Part shown: positions 23,452 to 31,026 of the stretch, one piece after another
Layout: every line of letters starts with the position of its first letter
Numbering within the stretch: the stretch's first letter is position 1
From: Moraxellaceae bacterium
Lineage (GTDB): Bacteria; Pseudomonadota; Gammaproteobacteria; Pseudomonadales; Moraxellaceae
NCBI GenBank assembly: GCA_003543245.1
Contig: DPJB01000042.1
Location: forward strand, 67,733-98,758
Direction of reading: 5' to 3'
Length of the DNA: 31,026 nucleotides
Notes under the pieces: generated by a model
The model's input: the letters and a program-made list of their open reading frames with translations, nothing else
Told to the model about the DNA's origin: nothing
Databases searched by the model: none
Position numbers and translations under genes: made by a program

Positions 23452-24744
23452 TCAGTTCAGACCGCGGAATTCGGCTTTGCCGCGATAGGCTGCACGGCGA
23501 TCCAGTTCCTGCTCGATACGGACGAGCTGGTTGTACTTGGACACACGATCCGAACGGCACAGTGAGCCGGTCTTGATCTGGCCAGCAGCGGTTGCCACGG
23601 CAAGATCAGCAATCGTGGCATCTTCGGTTTCACCGGAACGATGCGAAATCACGGTAGCAAAACCGGCATCCTTGGCCATGTAGATGGCATCCAGGGTTTC
23701 GGTCAGCGAGCCGATCTGGTTGTACTTGATGAGGATGGCATTGGCCACGCCCTGATCAATACCACGCTTGAGAATGGCAGGATTGGTCACGAACAGGTCG
23801 TCACCCACCAACTGTACCTTTTCGCCGATCTTGTCGGTGAGCAGCTTCCAGCCATCCCAGTCGGACTCATCCAGACCGTCTTCGATGGAAATGATCGGGT
23901 AACGGTTGGCGAGGTCTGCCAGATAGTCGACAAACTCGGCAGAGGTAAAGGACTTGCCCTCGCCTTCCAGCACGTACTTGCCGTCCTTGTAGAATTCGGA
24001 AGCAGCACAGTCGAGCGCCAGCATGACATTTTCGCCCGGTACATAACCGGCCTTGGTGATGGCTTCCATGATGGCCTTGAGGGCATCTTCATTGGTGGCG
24101 AGGTTAGGAGCAAAGCCACCTTCGTCGCCCACTGCCGTGCTCAGGCCACGTGCCTTGAGCACAGCCTTGAGGGCGTGGAAAATTTCGGCGCCGCAACGCA
24201 GGGCTTCGGCAAATGACGTGAAGCCGACCGGCTCGATCATGAATTCCTGGATGTCGACAGTGTTGTCGGCATGCTCACCGCCGTTGATGATGTTCATCAT
24301 CGGTACCGGCATGGTGTAGGTAGTCTGGCCACGCAGCTCGGCAATGTACTGGTACAGGGGGATTTTCTTTTCCTGGGCAGCGGCACGGGCACAGGCCAGT
24401 GACACGGCGAGAATGGCATTGGCACCCAGCTTGGACTTGGTTTCTGTGCCGTCCAGATCAATCATGGCCTTGTCGATGCCGGCCTGGTCAAACACGTTGC
24501 GACCTACCAGAAGCTCGCAGATGTCATTGTTCACATTGGTGACAGCTTTCTGCACGCCCTTGCCCAGATAGCGGGACTTGTCACCATCACGCAGTTCCAG
24601 TGCTTCGCGGGTACCGGTAGAGGCGCCGCTCGGAGCATTGGCACGGCCAATCACGCCGGACTCAAGAATCACATCGGCTTCGATGGTCGGATTGCCGCGG
24701 GAATCCAGAATTTCACGGGCGCGAATATCAGCGATCTTGGACAT
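23452..24744 (-). CDS. eno: Enolase
   Basis: Catalyses 2-phosphoglycerate to phosphoenolpyruvate, and in gammaproteobacteria also sits in the RNA degradosome. The 430 residues contain IRAREILDSRGNPTIEADV at the start, GANAILAVSLACARAAA, the metal-site SIEDGLDESDWDGW, LVGDDLFVTN, and the family signature ILIKYNQIGSLTET with its catalytic Lys. SHRSGETEDATIADLAVA follows near the C-terminus. AGGAG lies eight bases before the ATG. The upstream 98-base gap to kdsA holds a REP-like repeat. Confidence 0.98.
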   Translation of the reverse strand: MSKIADIRAREILDSRGNPTIEADVILESGVIGRANAPSGASTGTREALELRDGDKSRYLGKGVQKAVTNVNNDICELLVGRNVFDQAGIDKAMIDLDGTETKSKLGANAILAVSLACARAAAQEKKIPLYQYIAELRGQTTYTMPVPMMNIINGGEHADNTVDIQEFMIEPVGFTSFAEALRCGAEIFHALKAVLKARGLSTAVGDEGGFAPNLATNEDALKAIMEAITKAGYVPGENVMLALDCAASEFYKDGKYVLEGEGKSFTSAEFVDYLADLANRYPIISIEDGLDESDWDGWKLLTDKIGEKVQLVGDDLFVTNPAILKRGIDQGVANAILIKYNQIGSLTETLDAIYMAKDAGFATVISHRSGETEDATIADLAVATAAGQIKTGSLCRSDRVSKYNQLVRIEQELDRRAAYRGKAEFRGLN

Positions 24745-24776
24745 GTTGCCTACTCCTGAAAAACAAATTTAAAAAT

Positions 24777-24829
24777 GCGTTCGCGACTGCGCTCTGCGTA
24801 CCACCCACAGGGGCAAAGCCACTCCCACA
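24777..24829 (+). repeat. REP-like repeat, copy B, between kdsA and eno
   Basis: Shares ACTGCGCTCTGCGTACCAC and GGGGCAAAGCCACTCCCAC blocks with copy C (30298-30352) and with the minus strand of copy A (13702-13781). It sits 13 bases from the kdsA stop and in the eno 5' leader. Confidence 0.8.
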
Positions 24830-24842
24830 AAAAATCAAATAA

Positions 24843-25688
24843 TCAGTGGGTATCGAGAACCGGGAAACTCTTCACCAGATCATCAATGGCCTTTACCTGC
24901 GAGAGGAACGCTTCCAGCTGCGACAGGCGAAGGGCACACGGGCCATCACATTTGGCCACATCCGGGTCCGGATGCGCCTCAAGGAAGAGGCCGGCAATTT
25001 TCTGCGACATGCCGGCCAGGGCCAGTTCTGTCACCTGGGCACGACGTCCGCCCGCTGCACTGGCCAGTCCGCCCGGCATCTGCAGGGAGTGCGTGACATC
25101 GAAGAACACGGGATAGCCGAATTCCTTCATGATGCCGAAGCCGAGCATGTCGACGACCAGATTGTTGTAGCCAAAGCTGGAGCCGCGCTCGCACAGGATG
25201 AGCTTGTCGTTGCCGGCTTCTTCGCACTTGGAAAGAATGTGCTTCATTTCCTTTGGCGCAAGGAACTGGGCCTTCTTGATGTTGATGATGGCATTGGTCT
25301 TGGCCATCGCAGCAACCAGATCGGTCTGGCGCGACAGGAAAGCCGGCAGTTGGATGATGTCAGCCACTTCTGCCACCGGTGCAGCCTGATAAGGCTCGTG
25401 CACATCGGTAATGACCGGTACGCCAAAGGTTTTCTTGATCTCTTCGAAAATCCGGAGGCCTTCTTCCATGCCTGGACCACGATAGGAATGGATTGAGGAA
25501 CGATTGGCCTTGTCGAAGGATGCCTTGAACACATAGGGAATGTTCAGCTTGTCGGTGACACGCACATACTCTTCGCACACGCGCATGGCGAGATCACGGG
25601 ACTCCAGCACATTCATGCCGCCAAACAGCACAAAGGGCTTGTCGTTGCCGATCTCGATCTTGCCGAGGGTGATGACATTCTGTGTCAT
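24843..25688 (-). CDS. kdsA: 3-deoxy-D-manno-octulosonate 8-phosphate synthase
   Basis: Condenses phosphoenolpyruvate with arabinose 5-phosphate to Kdo-8-phosphate, which commits carbon to the LPS inner core. The 281 residues form a TIM barrel with FGGMNVLESRDLAM, KASFDKANRSSIHSYRGPG, QLPAFLSRQTDL and CERGSSFGYNNLVVDM. Asn26 in GGMNVLES marks the metal-independent class, as in E. coli; metal-dependent enzymes have Cys there. The pyrG stop codon lies within its ribosome-site region (GGAGTAA), so the two are closely coupled. Confidence 0.97.
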   Translation of the reverse strand: MTQNVITLGKIEIGNDKPFVLFGGMNVLESRDLAMRVCEEYVRVTDKLNIPYVFKASFDKANRSSIHSYRGPGMEEGLRIFEEIKKTFGVPVITDVHEPYQAAPVAEVADIIQLPAFLSRQTDLVAAMAKTNAIINIKKAQFLAPKEMKHILSKCEEAGNDKLILCERGSSFGYNNLVVDMLGFGIMKEFGYPVFFDVTHSLQMPGGLASAAGGRRAQVTELALAGMSQKIAGLFLEAHPDPDVAKCDGPCALRLSQLEAFLSQVKAIDDLVKSFPVLDTH

Positions 25689-25694
25689 GACTGC

Positions 25695-27326
25695 TTACTC
25701 CTTGCCGGCATGCACAAGTGCTGCCTTGATGAACCCGCCAAACAGCGGATGTCCGTCACGCGGTGAGCTGGTGAACTCGGGGTGGAACTGGCAGGCAACA
25801 AACCATGGGTGATCCGGAATCTCGACCACTTCCACCAGACTTGCATCCATGCTGCGGCCCGAAATCACGAGGCCGGCACCTTCAAGCTGCGGCAGGTAGT
25901 TGTTGTTCACCTCATAGCGGTGACGATGACGCTCGACAATCACATCCTTGCCATACAGCTCGCGCGCTTTTGTGCCCGCGGTCAGACGGCATTCCTGCGC
26001 ACCAAGGCGCATGGTGCCGCCCAGATCGGAGGACTCGTCACGACGCTGGACTTCACCGGTTTCGGTACGCCATTCGGTAATCAGGCCGATCACGGGATGG
26101 GCAGGATTCTTGCGCAGTTCGGTGGAGTGCGCGCCTTCCAGACCGGCGATATTACGGGCGTATTCAATAACGGCGACCTGCATGCCAAGGCAGATGCCCA
26201 GATAGGGAATCTTCTTTTCACGCGCAAACTTCACTGTGGCAATCTTGCCTTCGGTTCCACGGTCGCCGAAACCGCCCGGCACCAGGATGGCATCGACCTT
26301 TTCCAGCACGCCGGTGCCATCCTGCTCGATGGACTCGGCATCAATATAGTTGATGCGCACACGGGCCTTGTTCTGGATGCCGGCATGCAGCAGCGCCTCG
26401 TTGATCGACTTGTAGGCGTCAATCAGCTCGACGTACTTGCCGACCATGGCAATGGTAACTTCCTTTTCCGGGTGCATGAGGCCGTTGACCACACGCTCCC
26501 AGTCGGACAGGTCGGGCTGCGGGCAGCTCAGGCCCAGACGCTCCACGGCCAGATCATCCATGCCCTGCTCGTGGAACTTGAGCGGAATCATGTAGATGCT
26601 GGGGGCATCAATGGCCAGGATGACGGCCTTTTCGTCCACGTTGGTGAACAGGGAAATCTTGCGGCGGGATTCTTCGGGAATCTCGTGGTCGGAACGGCAG
26701 ACCAGGATATCGGGCTGCAGGCCGATGGAGCGTAGTTCCTTGACGGAGTGCTGCGTCGGCTTGGTCTTGGTTTCGCCTGCCGAAGCGATATACGGCACCA
26801 GGGTCAGGTGAACCAGCAGCGAGCCCTGATACCCCAGTTCGACACGCATCTGGCGCACGGCTTCCATGAACGGCAGCGACTCGATGTCACCGGCCGTACC
26901 GCCGATCTCGACAATGGCGACGTCGTAGCCCTTGCCGCCTTCGCGGATGCGCTGCTTGATGGCGTCGGTAATGTGCGGGATGACCTGAACGGTGGCGCCC
27001 AGATAATCACCACGGCGCTCTTTCTGGATGACATCCAGATAGATGCGGCCGGACGTGAAGTTGTTGGCCTTGCTCATGCGCGCATGGCGCAGGAAGCGTT
27101 CGTAATAGCCCAGGTCAAGGTCAGTCTCGGCGCCGTCGTCGGTGACAAATACCTCACCGTGCTGATAAGGGCTCATGGTGCCCGGATCGACATTGATGTA
27201 CGGGTCCATCTTGGTCATCGTGACCTTGAGACCGCGTGCTTCCAGCAGTGCTGCCAGCGAGGCCGCCGTGATGCCTTTGCCCAATGAGGAAACAACACCG
27301 CCGGTAACGAAGATGTACTTAGTCAT
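25695..27326 (-). CDS. pyrG: CTP synthase
   Basis: Makes CTP from UTP, ATP and glutamine. In 543 residues (E. coli 545) the N-terminal amidoligase domain has the P-loop TGGVVSSLGKGITAAS (8-23) and MDPYINVDPGTMSPYQHGEV. The glutamine amidotransferase domain has the catalytic triad Cys379 (LGICLGMQ), His515 and Glu517 (QFHPEF). I start at the ATG at 27326, with GGA six bases upstream; the reading from 27344 adds six residues before the conserved MTKYIFVTGG. First gene of the pyrG-to-rpoS block. Confidence 0.98.
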   Translation of the reverse strand: MTKYIFVTGGVVSSLGKGITAASLAALLEARGLKVTMTKMDPYINVDPGTMSPYQHGEVFVTDDGAETDLDLGYYERFLRHARMSKANNFTSGRIYLDVIQKERRGDYLGATVQVIPHITDAIKQRIREGGKGYDVAIVEIGGTAGDIESLPFMEAVRQMRVELGYQGSLLVHLTLVPYIASAGETKTKPTQHSVKELRSIGLQPDILVCRSDHEIPEESRRKISLFTNVDEKAVILAIDAPSIYMIPLKFHEQGMDDLAVERLGLSCPQPDLSDWERVVNGLMHPEKEVTIAMVGKYVELIDAYKSINEALLHAGIQNKARVRINYIDAESIEQDGTGVLEKVDAILVPGGFGDRGTEGKIATVKFAREKKIPYLGICLGMQVAVIEYARNIAGLEGAHSTELRKNPAHPVIGLITEWRTETGEVQRRDESSDLGGTMRLGAQECRLTAGTKARELYGKDVIVERHRHRYEVNNNYLPQLEGAGLVISGRSMDASLVEVVEIPDHPWFVACQFHPEFTSSPRDGHPLFGGFIKAALVHAGKE

Positions 27327-27408
27327 GAAGGATCCAGACAACAAGAGAATTCAGGTGCGGTGCCGCATTGCCAGGGGGTGGCAAAAACGGACCAAAAGAC
27401 GGGAAAGA

Positions 27409-27438
27409 ATGTTAGCACGAGGCTCGCCAAACCCACAA
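27409..27438 (-). promoter_or_regulatory. Candidate pyrG promoter
   Basis: Minus strand: TTGTGG (27438-27433), 18-base spacer, extended TGC-TAACAT (27414-27409). Each box matches the consensus at about four of six positions, so the call is tentative. It leaves a leader of about 75 bases. Confidence 0.35.
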
Positions 27439-27490
27439 TGTAAGGCTGACGAGATAGTCTCAAATCAATGACTTAGGAAGATTCCGGCAT

Positions 27491-27518
27491 AAAAAAGCCC
27501 GCCGGGGCGGGCGGGCTT
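27491..27518 (-). terminator. Intrinsic terminator after the first porin
   Basis: Minus strand: AAGCCCGCC-n6-GGCGGGCTT followed by a run of six T (27496-27491). It lies about 95 bases past the porin stop. Confidence 0.88.
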
Positions 27519-27611
27519 GAATGACATCCTTTTCGCAAGGTGCTCCATGCACACAGGTAATCACAACACAAACACAGGGTTGGCCATCCCTGGCCGGTAC
27601 GCTTCCAGGAC

Positions 27612-28631
27612 TCAGAAGTTGTGCTCAAGACCCACGGCGATGGCGGCATCATCCGAGTCGCCATTGGCGGCCAGCTTGTCTTCTTCACGCATGGTGTAGA
27701 AGGCATAGGCCTTGGTCTTGGAGGTAAAGTTGTGGTCAACACCGACGTTCAGCAGTGTGCGCTCCTGGATGGCAGCCGTGTTTTCATCAGCTTCGGCAAC
27801 ACCGTAGGAAACCTTGATGGTCTGGTCGCCAATCTTGTAGCCGGCAGCGAAGGTCATGCCGGTTTCTTCGAAGCCAGGTACACCCGGGGCAGTCGTAGAG
27901 GCTTCGCTCACACCATAGATACCGGACAGGAACAGGTCACCAATCTTGTAGGTGGCCACCAGACGGAGGCTGTCGCTTTCGCGGGTGCCACTCAGGGCCG
28001 TCTTGCCGTAAATGTTGTTGTCCATTGCCAGGGCAACATACAGACCCATGTCTTCGTTGTTGTAGGCAATCGAAGACGACACGCCATTCTGGTGCGGAGC
28101 AGCAACAGTGTTGTTGTTATCCTGGGTCTGCAGCATCACATTGACCTGCAGAGCATCCAGAAGCTTGGGGCTTTCATACCCAACAACATTGTTGACGCGG
28201 TTTTCACCGGCAATCACGTATTCCATGTCGCCGAACAGGTCATTGAACAGGTCAGCCTTGTCCTGGGCCAGCTTCAGGTAGGTATCGTAGGCACCCAGCT
28301 TGACCGTACCGAGATCCTGGCTCTTGATGCCGAGGTAGCGATTACGTCCCTTCAGGTCGGTCGTGCCAGCAGTATCGCCGTCCACCTGCCACTCGATCAT
28401 GTACACCGCACTCAGGGTTGCAGTCAGTTCGTCTTCGCCCTTGACGCCAAAGCGGGAGGCATTGCTCTGCAGACGGCTGTACTCTTCGTCCAGCTTGGTC
28501 ACATCCTCGTAGTTCTTCTCGTACTGCTCAACGGAGAGGTTAAGCTTGCCATAGACCTTGGGAGCGGCCTGGGCAACCATCGGGGCAGCTACTGCAGCAG
28601 TTACAGCCAGGGCGATCAGGGTACGTTTCAT
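27612..28631 (-). CDS. Gram-negative general porin (PF13609 type), paralogue 1
   Basis: A 339-residue outer-membrane diffusion pore. The signal peptide spans 1-22 (MKRTLIALAVTAAVAAP, ending AQA), then APKVYGKLNLSVEQYEK, the classic first strand of 16-stranded porins. NASRFGVKGEDEL and GRNRYLGIKSQDLGTVKLG are family blocks, and the C-terminal VGLEHNF ends in the aromatic Phe needed for BAM recognition. I start at the ATG at 28631, with GAGGAG nine bases upstream. It is paralogous and tandem to the porin at 28861-29931; each has its own terminator. Solute preference is unknown. Confidence 0.92.
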   Translation of the reverse strand: MKRTLIALAVTAAVAAPMVAQAAPKVYGKLNLSVEQYEKNYEDVTKLDEEYSRLQSNASRFGVKGEDELTATLSAVYMIEWQVDGDTAGTTDLKGRNRYLGIKSQDLGTVKLGAYDTYLKLAQDKADLFNDLFGDMEYVIAGENRVNNVVGYESPKLLDALQVNVMLQTQDNNNTVAAPHQNGVSSSIAYNNEDMGLYVALAMDNNIYGKTALSGTRESDSLRLVATYKIGDLFLSGIYGVSEASTTAPGVPGFEETGMTFAAGYKIGDQTIKVSYGVAEADENTAAIQERTLLNVGVDHNFTSKTKAYAFYTMREEDKLAANGDSDDAAIAVGLEHNF

Positions 28632-28754
28632 TCTCGGAGTCTCCTCGGACACTTGCTTGGTTTTTTGAGGTCATGGCTGATCCACAACTTGGGGGCAAGT
28701 ATCCGGAGCGAAAATGACGGCGCCGTGTCCGGCAGATGACAGTTCAGTGACGCT

Positions 28755-28793
28755 TATATAGTTTTTCTATATATAAAAATTCCTTTATTACAA
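28755..28793 (-). promoter_or_regulatory. AT-rich promoter region of the first porin
   Basis: Minus strand: TTGTAA (28793-28788), 16-base spacer, TATAGA (28771-28766). The -10 overlaps a perfect dyad TATATAG-n5-CTATATA (28755-28773). The transcript would carry a leader of roughly 130 bases, long enough for post-transcriptional control as is common for porins. Confidence 0.45.
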
Positions 28794-28818
28794 ATAAAAC
28801 CATCAAATCGCAGGCATG

Positions 28819-28844
28819 AAAAAGCCCGCCGAAGCGGGCTTTTT
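28819..28844 (-). terminator. Intrinsic terminator after the second porin
   Basis: A perfect 11 bp stem AAAAAGCCCGC / GCGGGCTTTTT with a CGAA loop, 17 bases past the stop of the porin at 28861-29931. It separates the two porin genes. Confidence 0.93.
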
Positions 28845-28860
28845 CCGGACTACGGACCGA

Positions 28861-29931
28861 TTAGAACTTGGTCTGCATGCCGACGGTCAGAACATTGGCA
28901 TCCAGGTCATCAGCCCCAGACACTTCCGTTGTTGTAAGACCAAGCTGGGCATAAACCTTGGTCATCTGGCTAAAGTTGTGATCCATGCCAACAATCAGGG
29001 CAGAGGAATCAATCTCGGCACCTGCACCAAGATCATAGTTGGCCATCACATACTGACCCTTGAGGACATTCTTGCCCATGGTGTATGCAGCACTCAACAG
29101 AATGGACTCTTCATCCATATCGGAAATGATGCTGTTGGTATCACTGGCAAATTCAGAGGTCTGAATCATCGCACCAAACTGCAGGGCGTCCATCGTGTAG
29201 CCAGCCGTCAGACGAACGGAGTCACGCGCAAATGACTCATCACCTGGGTAAATGAACGGAAACCCAGGAAGAGGAGGTGTAACCGAATTAAGGACATCAT
29301 AAAGACCTTGGACAGCGTCACTAGTCAGGCCATCAACAATGTCATTGTCCATTGCTGCAGCGAGATAGAGTCCATTGGAGTCAAAAACTACCGACACAGA
29401 AATGCCATCATCATCTTCACCAACAGCCGTGTCTTCGCCAGACTGCACTGCAACATTTACGTTCAGCACATCAGCAATCTTCGGGCTTTCGTAGCCAATG
29501 ACATTGTTCAGACGGTTCTCACCAGTCACAAAATTGCCCATGTCCGTGTAGGTCATGTCATTGAACTGGTCGACCATGCCCTGCGAGGTCTTGAGCGGGC
29601 TGTCATAAGCACCCAGCTTGACCGTACCCCAGTTGCCTTTCAGACCCAGATAGCGATCACGGCCAGACACACCAGAAGCAACATCACCCTCTACACCAAA
29701 CTCAATCTTGTAAACTGCGCTGTAGCCATTAGTCAGCGCCTCTTCGCCCTTCACGCCCAGACGGGAAGAGTTGGAATTGACTTCAAAGTCCTGACCATCA
29801 TCAGTGCCGTCATCCCAGTCAACCAGATCCACGGACATATTCAGCTGACCATAAACAGTCGGGGCAGCCTGGGCAGCCAGAGGAGCAGCCAGAGCAGCGG
29901 TAACAGCCAGAGCGAGCAGCTTGCGATTCAT
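28861..29931 (-). CDS. Gram-negative general porin (PF13609 type), paralogue 2
   Basis: A 356-residue outer-membrane porin related to its downstream neighbour. The signal peptide spans 1-22 (MNRKLLALAVTAALAAP, ending AQA) and the mature start is APTVYGQLNMSVDLVDW. Blocks SNSSRLGVKGEEAL, GRDRYLGLKGNWGTVKLGAYDSPLKT and ENRLNNVIGYESPKIADVLNVNV follow; the C-terminus LTVGMQTKF ends in Phe for BAM insertion. AGGAG lies eight bases before the ATG. The middle (around 29230-29400), where the paralogues differ most, probably covers surface loops and is AT-richer: one sampled row is about 45% GC. It looks like gene duplication followed by loop divergence. Confidence 0.92.
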   Translation of the reverse strand: MNRKLLALAVTAALAAPLAAQAAPTVYGQLNMSVDLVDWDDGTDDGQDFEVNSNSSRLGVKGEEALTNGYSAVYKIEFGVEGDVASGVSGRDRYLGLKGNWGTVKLGAYDSPLKTSQGMVDQFNDMTYTDMGNFVTGENRLNNVIGYESPKIADVLNVNVAVQSGEDTAVGEDDDGISVSVVFDSNGLYLAAAMDNDIVDGLTSDAVQGLYDVLNSVTPPLPGFPFIYPGDESFARDSVRLTAGYTMDALQFGAMIQTSEFASDTNSIISDMDEESILLSAAYTMGKNVLKGQYVMANYDLGAGAEIDSSALIVGMDHNFSQMTKVYAQLGLTTTEVSGADDLDANVLTVGMQTKF

Positions 29932-30357
29932 ACGTGTATCTCCTGATACCTTTTATTTGGTTGTAGCCATCCGGTCGGGTTTTGCCCTGAAAGGGAGCGC
30001 ATGCCTGTGTTCATGCACCGCCCTGACGCGGAAGCTTGAGCCAGAACCTACACCCGACTTTAAGAAAAAGCTACAACCACATGACAAATATATGAATTTT
30101 TGATTTCAGCAGAGGGAGAGCAAGACAGCCCGGTCAGTCAGAAGCTGCCAGGAGACGCTGAACGGGCTGGAAAAATGATTGCCCGTGATTAATGAGCTCT
30201 TAGTTACAGGACGATGACGGTACAGTCAAGCACCACAAACAGGCAAAAAAAGCATGAAATCAGTGGGTTGGCTAAAAAATGAACATGGCAGGAGTAGATC
30301 GCGGCTGCGCTCTGCGTACCACAAGGGCAAAGCTGCTGCCACCGCAGGGACAAGGAT
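29932..30357. other. Non-coding stretch between the second porin and mazG
   Basis: These 426 bases hold no supportable gene. They should contain the porin promoter and leader on the minus strand, but no strong sigma-70 pair was found. An imperfect long-loop dyad CAGCCCG / CGGGCTG spans 30126-30169. REP-like copy C (30298-30352) lies next to the mazG stop and may serve as its 3' structure. Confidence 0.5.
30298..30352 (+). repeat. REP-like repeat, copy C, downstream of mazG
   Basis: Contains GGCTGCGCTCTGCGTACCAC and GGGCAAAGC shared with copies A and B, with a diverged 3' half. It begins six bases from the mazG stop. Confidence 0.75.
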
Positions 30358-31026
30358 TTAGCGGGTTTCCTGCTGCTTGGCTTCTACCCAGAGGGCTTCC
30401 ATCTGTTCGAGGCTGGCTGCACTGAAGGGTGTGCCCTGCTCAGCCAGCCGGTCCTCGATGTGGGCAAAGCGGCGCTGGAACTTGATGTTGGCCTTTTTCA
30501 GCGCCATTTCACTGTCCAGATCGAGATGACGGGCCAGGTTCACTACGCAGAACAGCAGGTCGCCCAGTTCTTCTTCCCGGGCTGCCTGCGTGCCGTTATC
30601 CAGCTCGGCCTCGATCTCGTCCAGCTCTTCACGCAGCTTGGCGATCACGGCACGCGGGTCGTTCCAGTCAAAGCCGACCTTGCCGGCCTTGCGCTGCAGT
30701 TTCTCGGCACGCGTGAGGGCGGGCAGGCCTGAGGTGATGCCATCGAGAATGCGGTGGTGATGCTCACCCTTTCCGGCTTTTTCTGCTTTCTTGATGGCAT
30801 CCCAGTTGGCCACCACTTCGCGGCTTTCTATCGCCACCGTCTCGGCATCCAGACTGCTCTCAAGGCGACCATTCGGGAACACATGCGGATGACGGCGAAT
30901 CATCTTGTCGACGATGCCGGCAGCAACCTGCTCGAAATCAAACAGTCCCTGCTCGCTGGCCATCTGTGCGTGAAACACTACCTGCAACAGCAAATCGCCC
31001 AGCTCTTCGCACAGGTTATCCATGTC
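30358..31026 (-). CDS. mazG: Nucleoside triphosphate pyrophosphohydrolase MazG (5' end outside window)
   Basis: Hydrolyses (d)NTPs to monophosphates and pyrophosphate, and in E. coli counters toxin-driven cell death by lowering ppGpp. At least 222 residues are visible, against about 263-280 for full length, so the N-terminal ~45 residues lie beyond the right edge. The reading frame continues through the last base; the ATG at 31023 is internal, because the preceding codon is open and DNLCEELGDLLLQVVFHAQ is the middle of the first MazG domain. The second domain has LREELDEIEAEL and EEELGDLLFCVVNLARHL, the EExxE / ExxD magnesium-binding motifs. Confidence 0.94.
   Translation of the reverse strand, partial: DMDNLCEELGDLLLQVVFHAQMASEQGLFDFEQVAAGIVDKMIRRHPHVFPNGRLESSLDAETVAIESREVVANWDAIKKAEKAGKGEHHHRILDGITSGLPALTRAEKLQRKAGKVGFDWNDPRAVIAKLREELDEIEAELDNGTQAAREEELGDLLFCVVNLARHLDLDSEMALKKANIKFQRRFAHIEDRLAEQGTPFSAASLEQMEALWVEAKQQETR

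Noticed and set aside
25782..26735. 317-codon plus-strand ORF opposite pyrG
   Set aside because: Shadow of pyrG, whose catalytic motifs and length are intact.
27621..28739. 372-codon plus-strand ORF
   Set aside because: Exactly antisense to the first porin. It arises from codon bias of the real gene and has no ribosome site or family resemblance.

Overview
The window is chromosomal DNA from a Gram-negative gammaproteobacterium with an outer membrane. Lipid A/LPS synthesis (kdsA), two outer-membrane porins, lipoprotein NlpD and the order pyrG-kdsA-eno-ftsB-ispD-ispF-truD-surE-pcm-nlpD-rpoS all point there. Pcm starts and reads very like the Pseudomonas protein, so a relative of the Pseudomonadales/Oceanospirillales is likely, but I cannot name a genus. 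Almost every gene is a recognisable family member. I see no prophage, integrase, transposase, CRISPR array or toxin-antitoxin pair.

Layout, left to right. (1) 1-5100: a small surface-glycan cluster. A polyprenyl-phosphate sugar-1-phosphate transferase (+) faces three overlapping glycosyltransferase genes (-). Two near-identical ~35 bp direct repeats flank the cluster, and the three glycosyltransferases are lower in GC than the transferase where sampled. (2) 5101-8633: cysDN sulfate-activation operon (-), divergent from a LysR-type regulator (+), with palindromes between them and hairpin terminators at both outer ends. (3) 8775-9959: a TraF-like outer-membrane protein with a good promoter. (4) 10116-15001: the high-affinity branched-chain amino-acid ABC transporter livKHMGF (-), with a REP-like inverted repeat between the binding-protein gene and the membrane/ATPase genes. 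(5) 15208-17174: dapE and rlmA (+), translationally coupled. (6) 17243-17319: tRNA-Arg(CCU) (-) with its own promoter. (7) 17401-27326: the long pyrG-to-rpoS block (-), covering CTP synthesis, Kdo-8-phosphate synthesis, glycolysis, cell division, isoprenoid precursors, tRNA pseudouridylation, stationary-phase survival and repair, and the general-stress sigma factor. A structured 3' region with an intrinsic terminator follows rpoS. (8) 27491-29931: two tandem paralogous porins (-), each with its own terminator. (9) 30358-end: mazG (-), its 5' end cut by the window edge.

Most of the window is ordinary housekeeping sequence. The best leads are in non-coding DNA: direct repeats bracketing the glycan cluster, a dispersed REP-like family (three copies), a hairpin-rich rpoS 3' region at the locus where pseudomonads carry rsmZ, and the cysD/LysR intergenic region.
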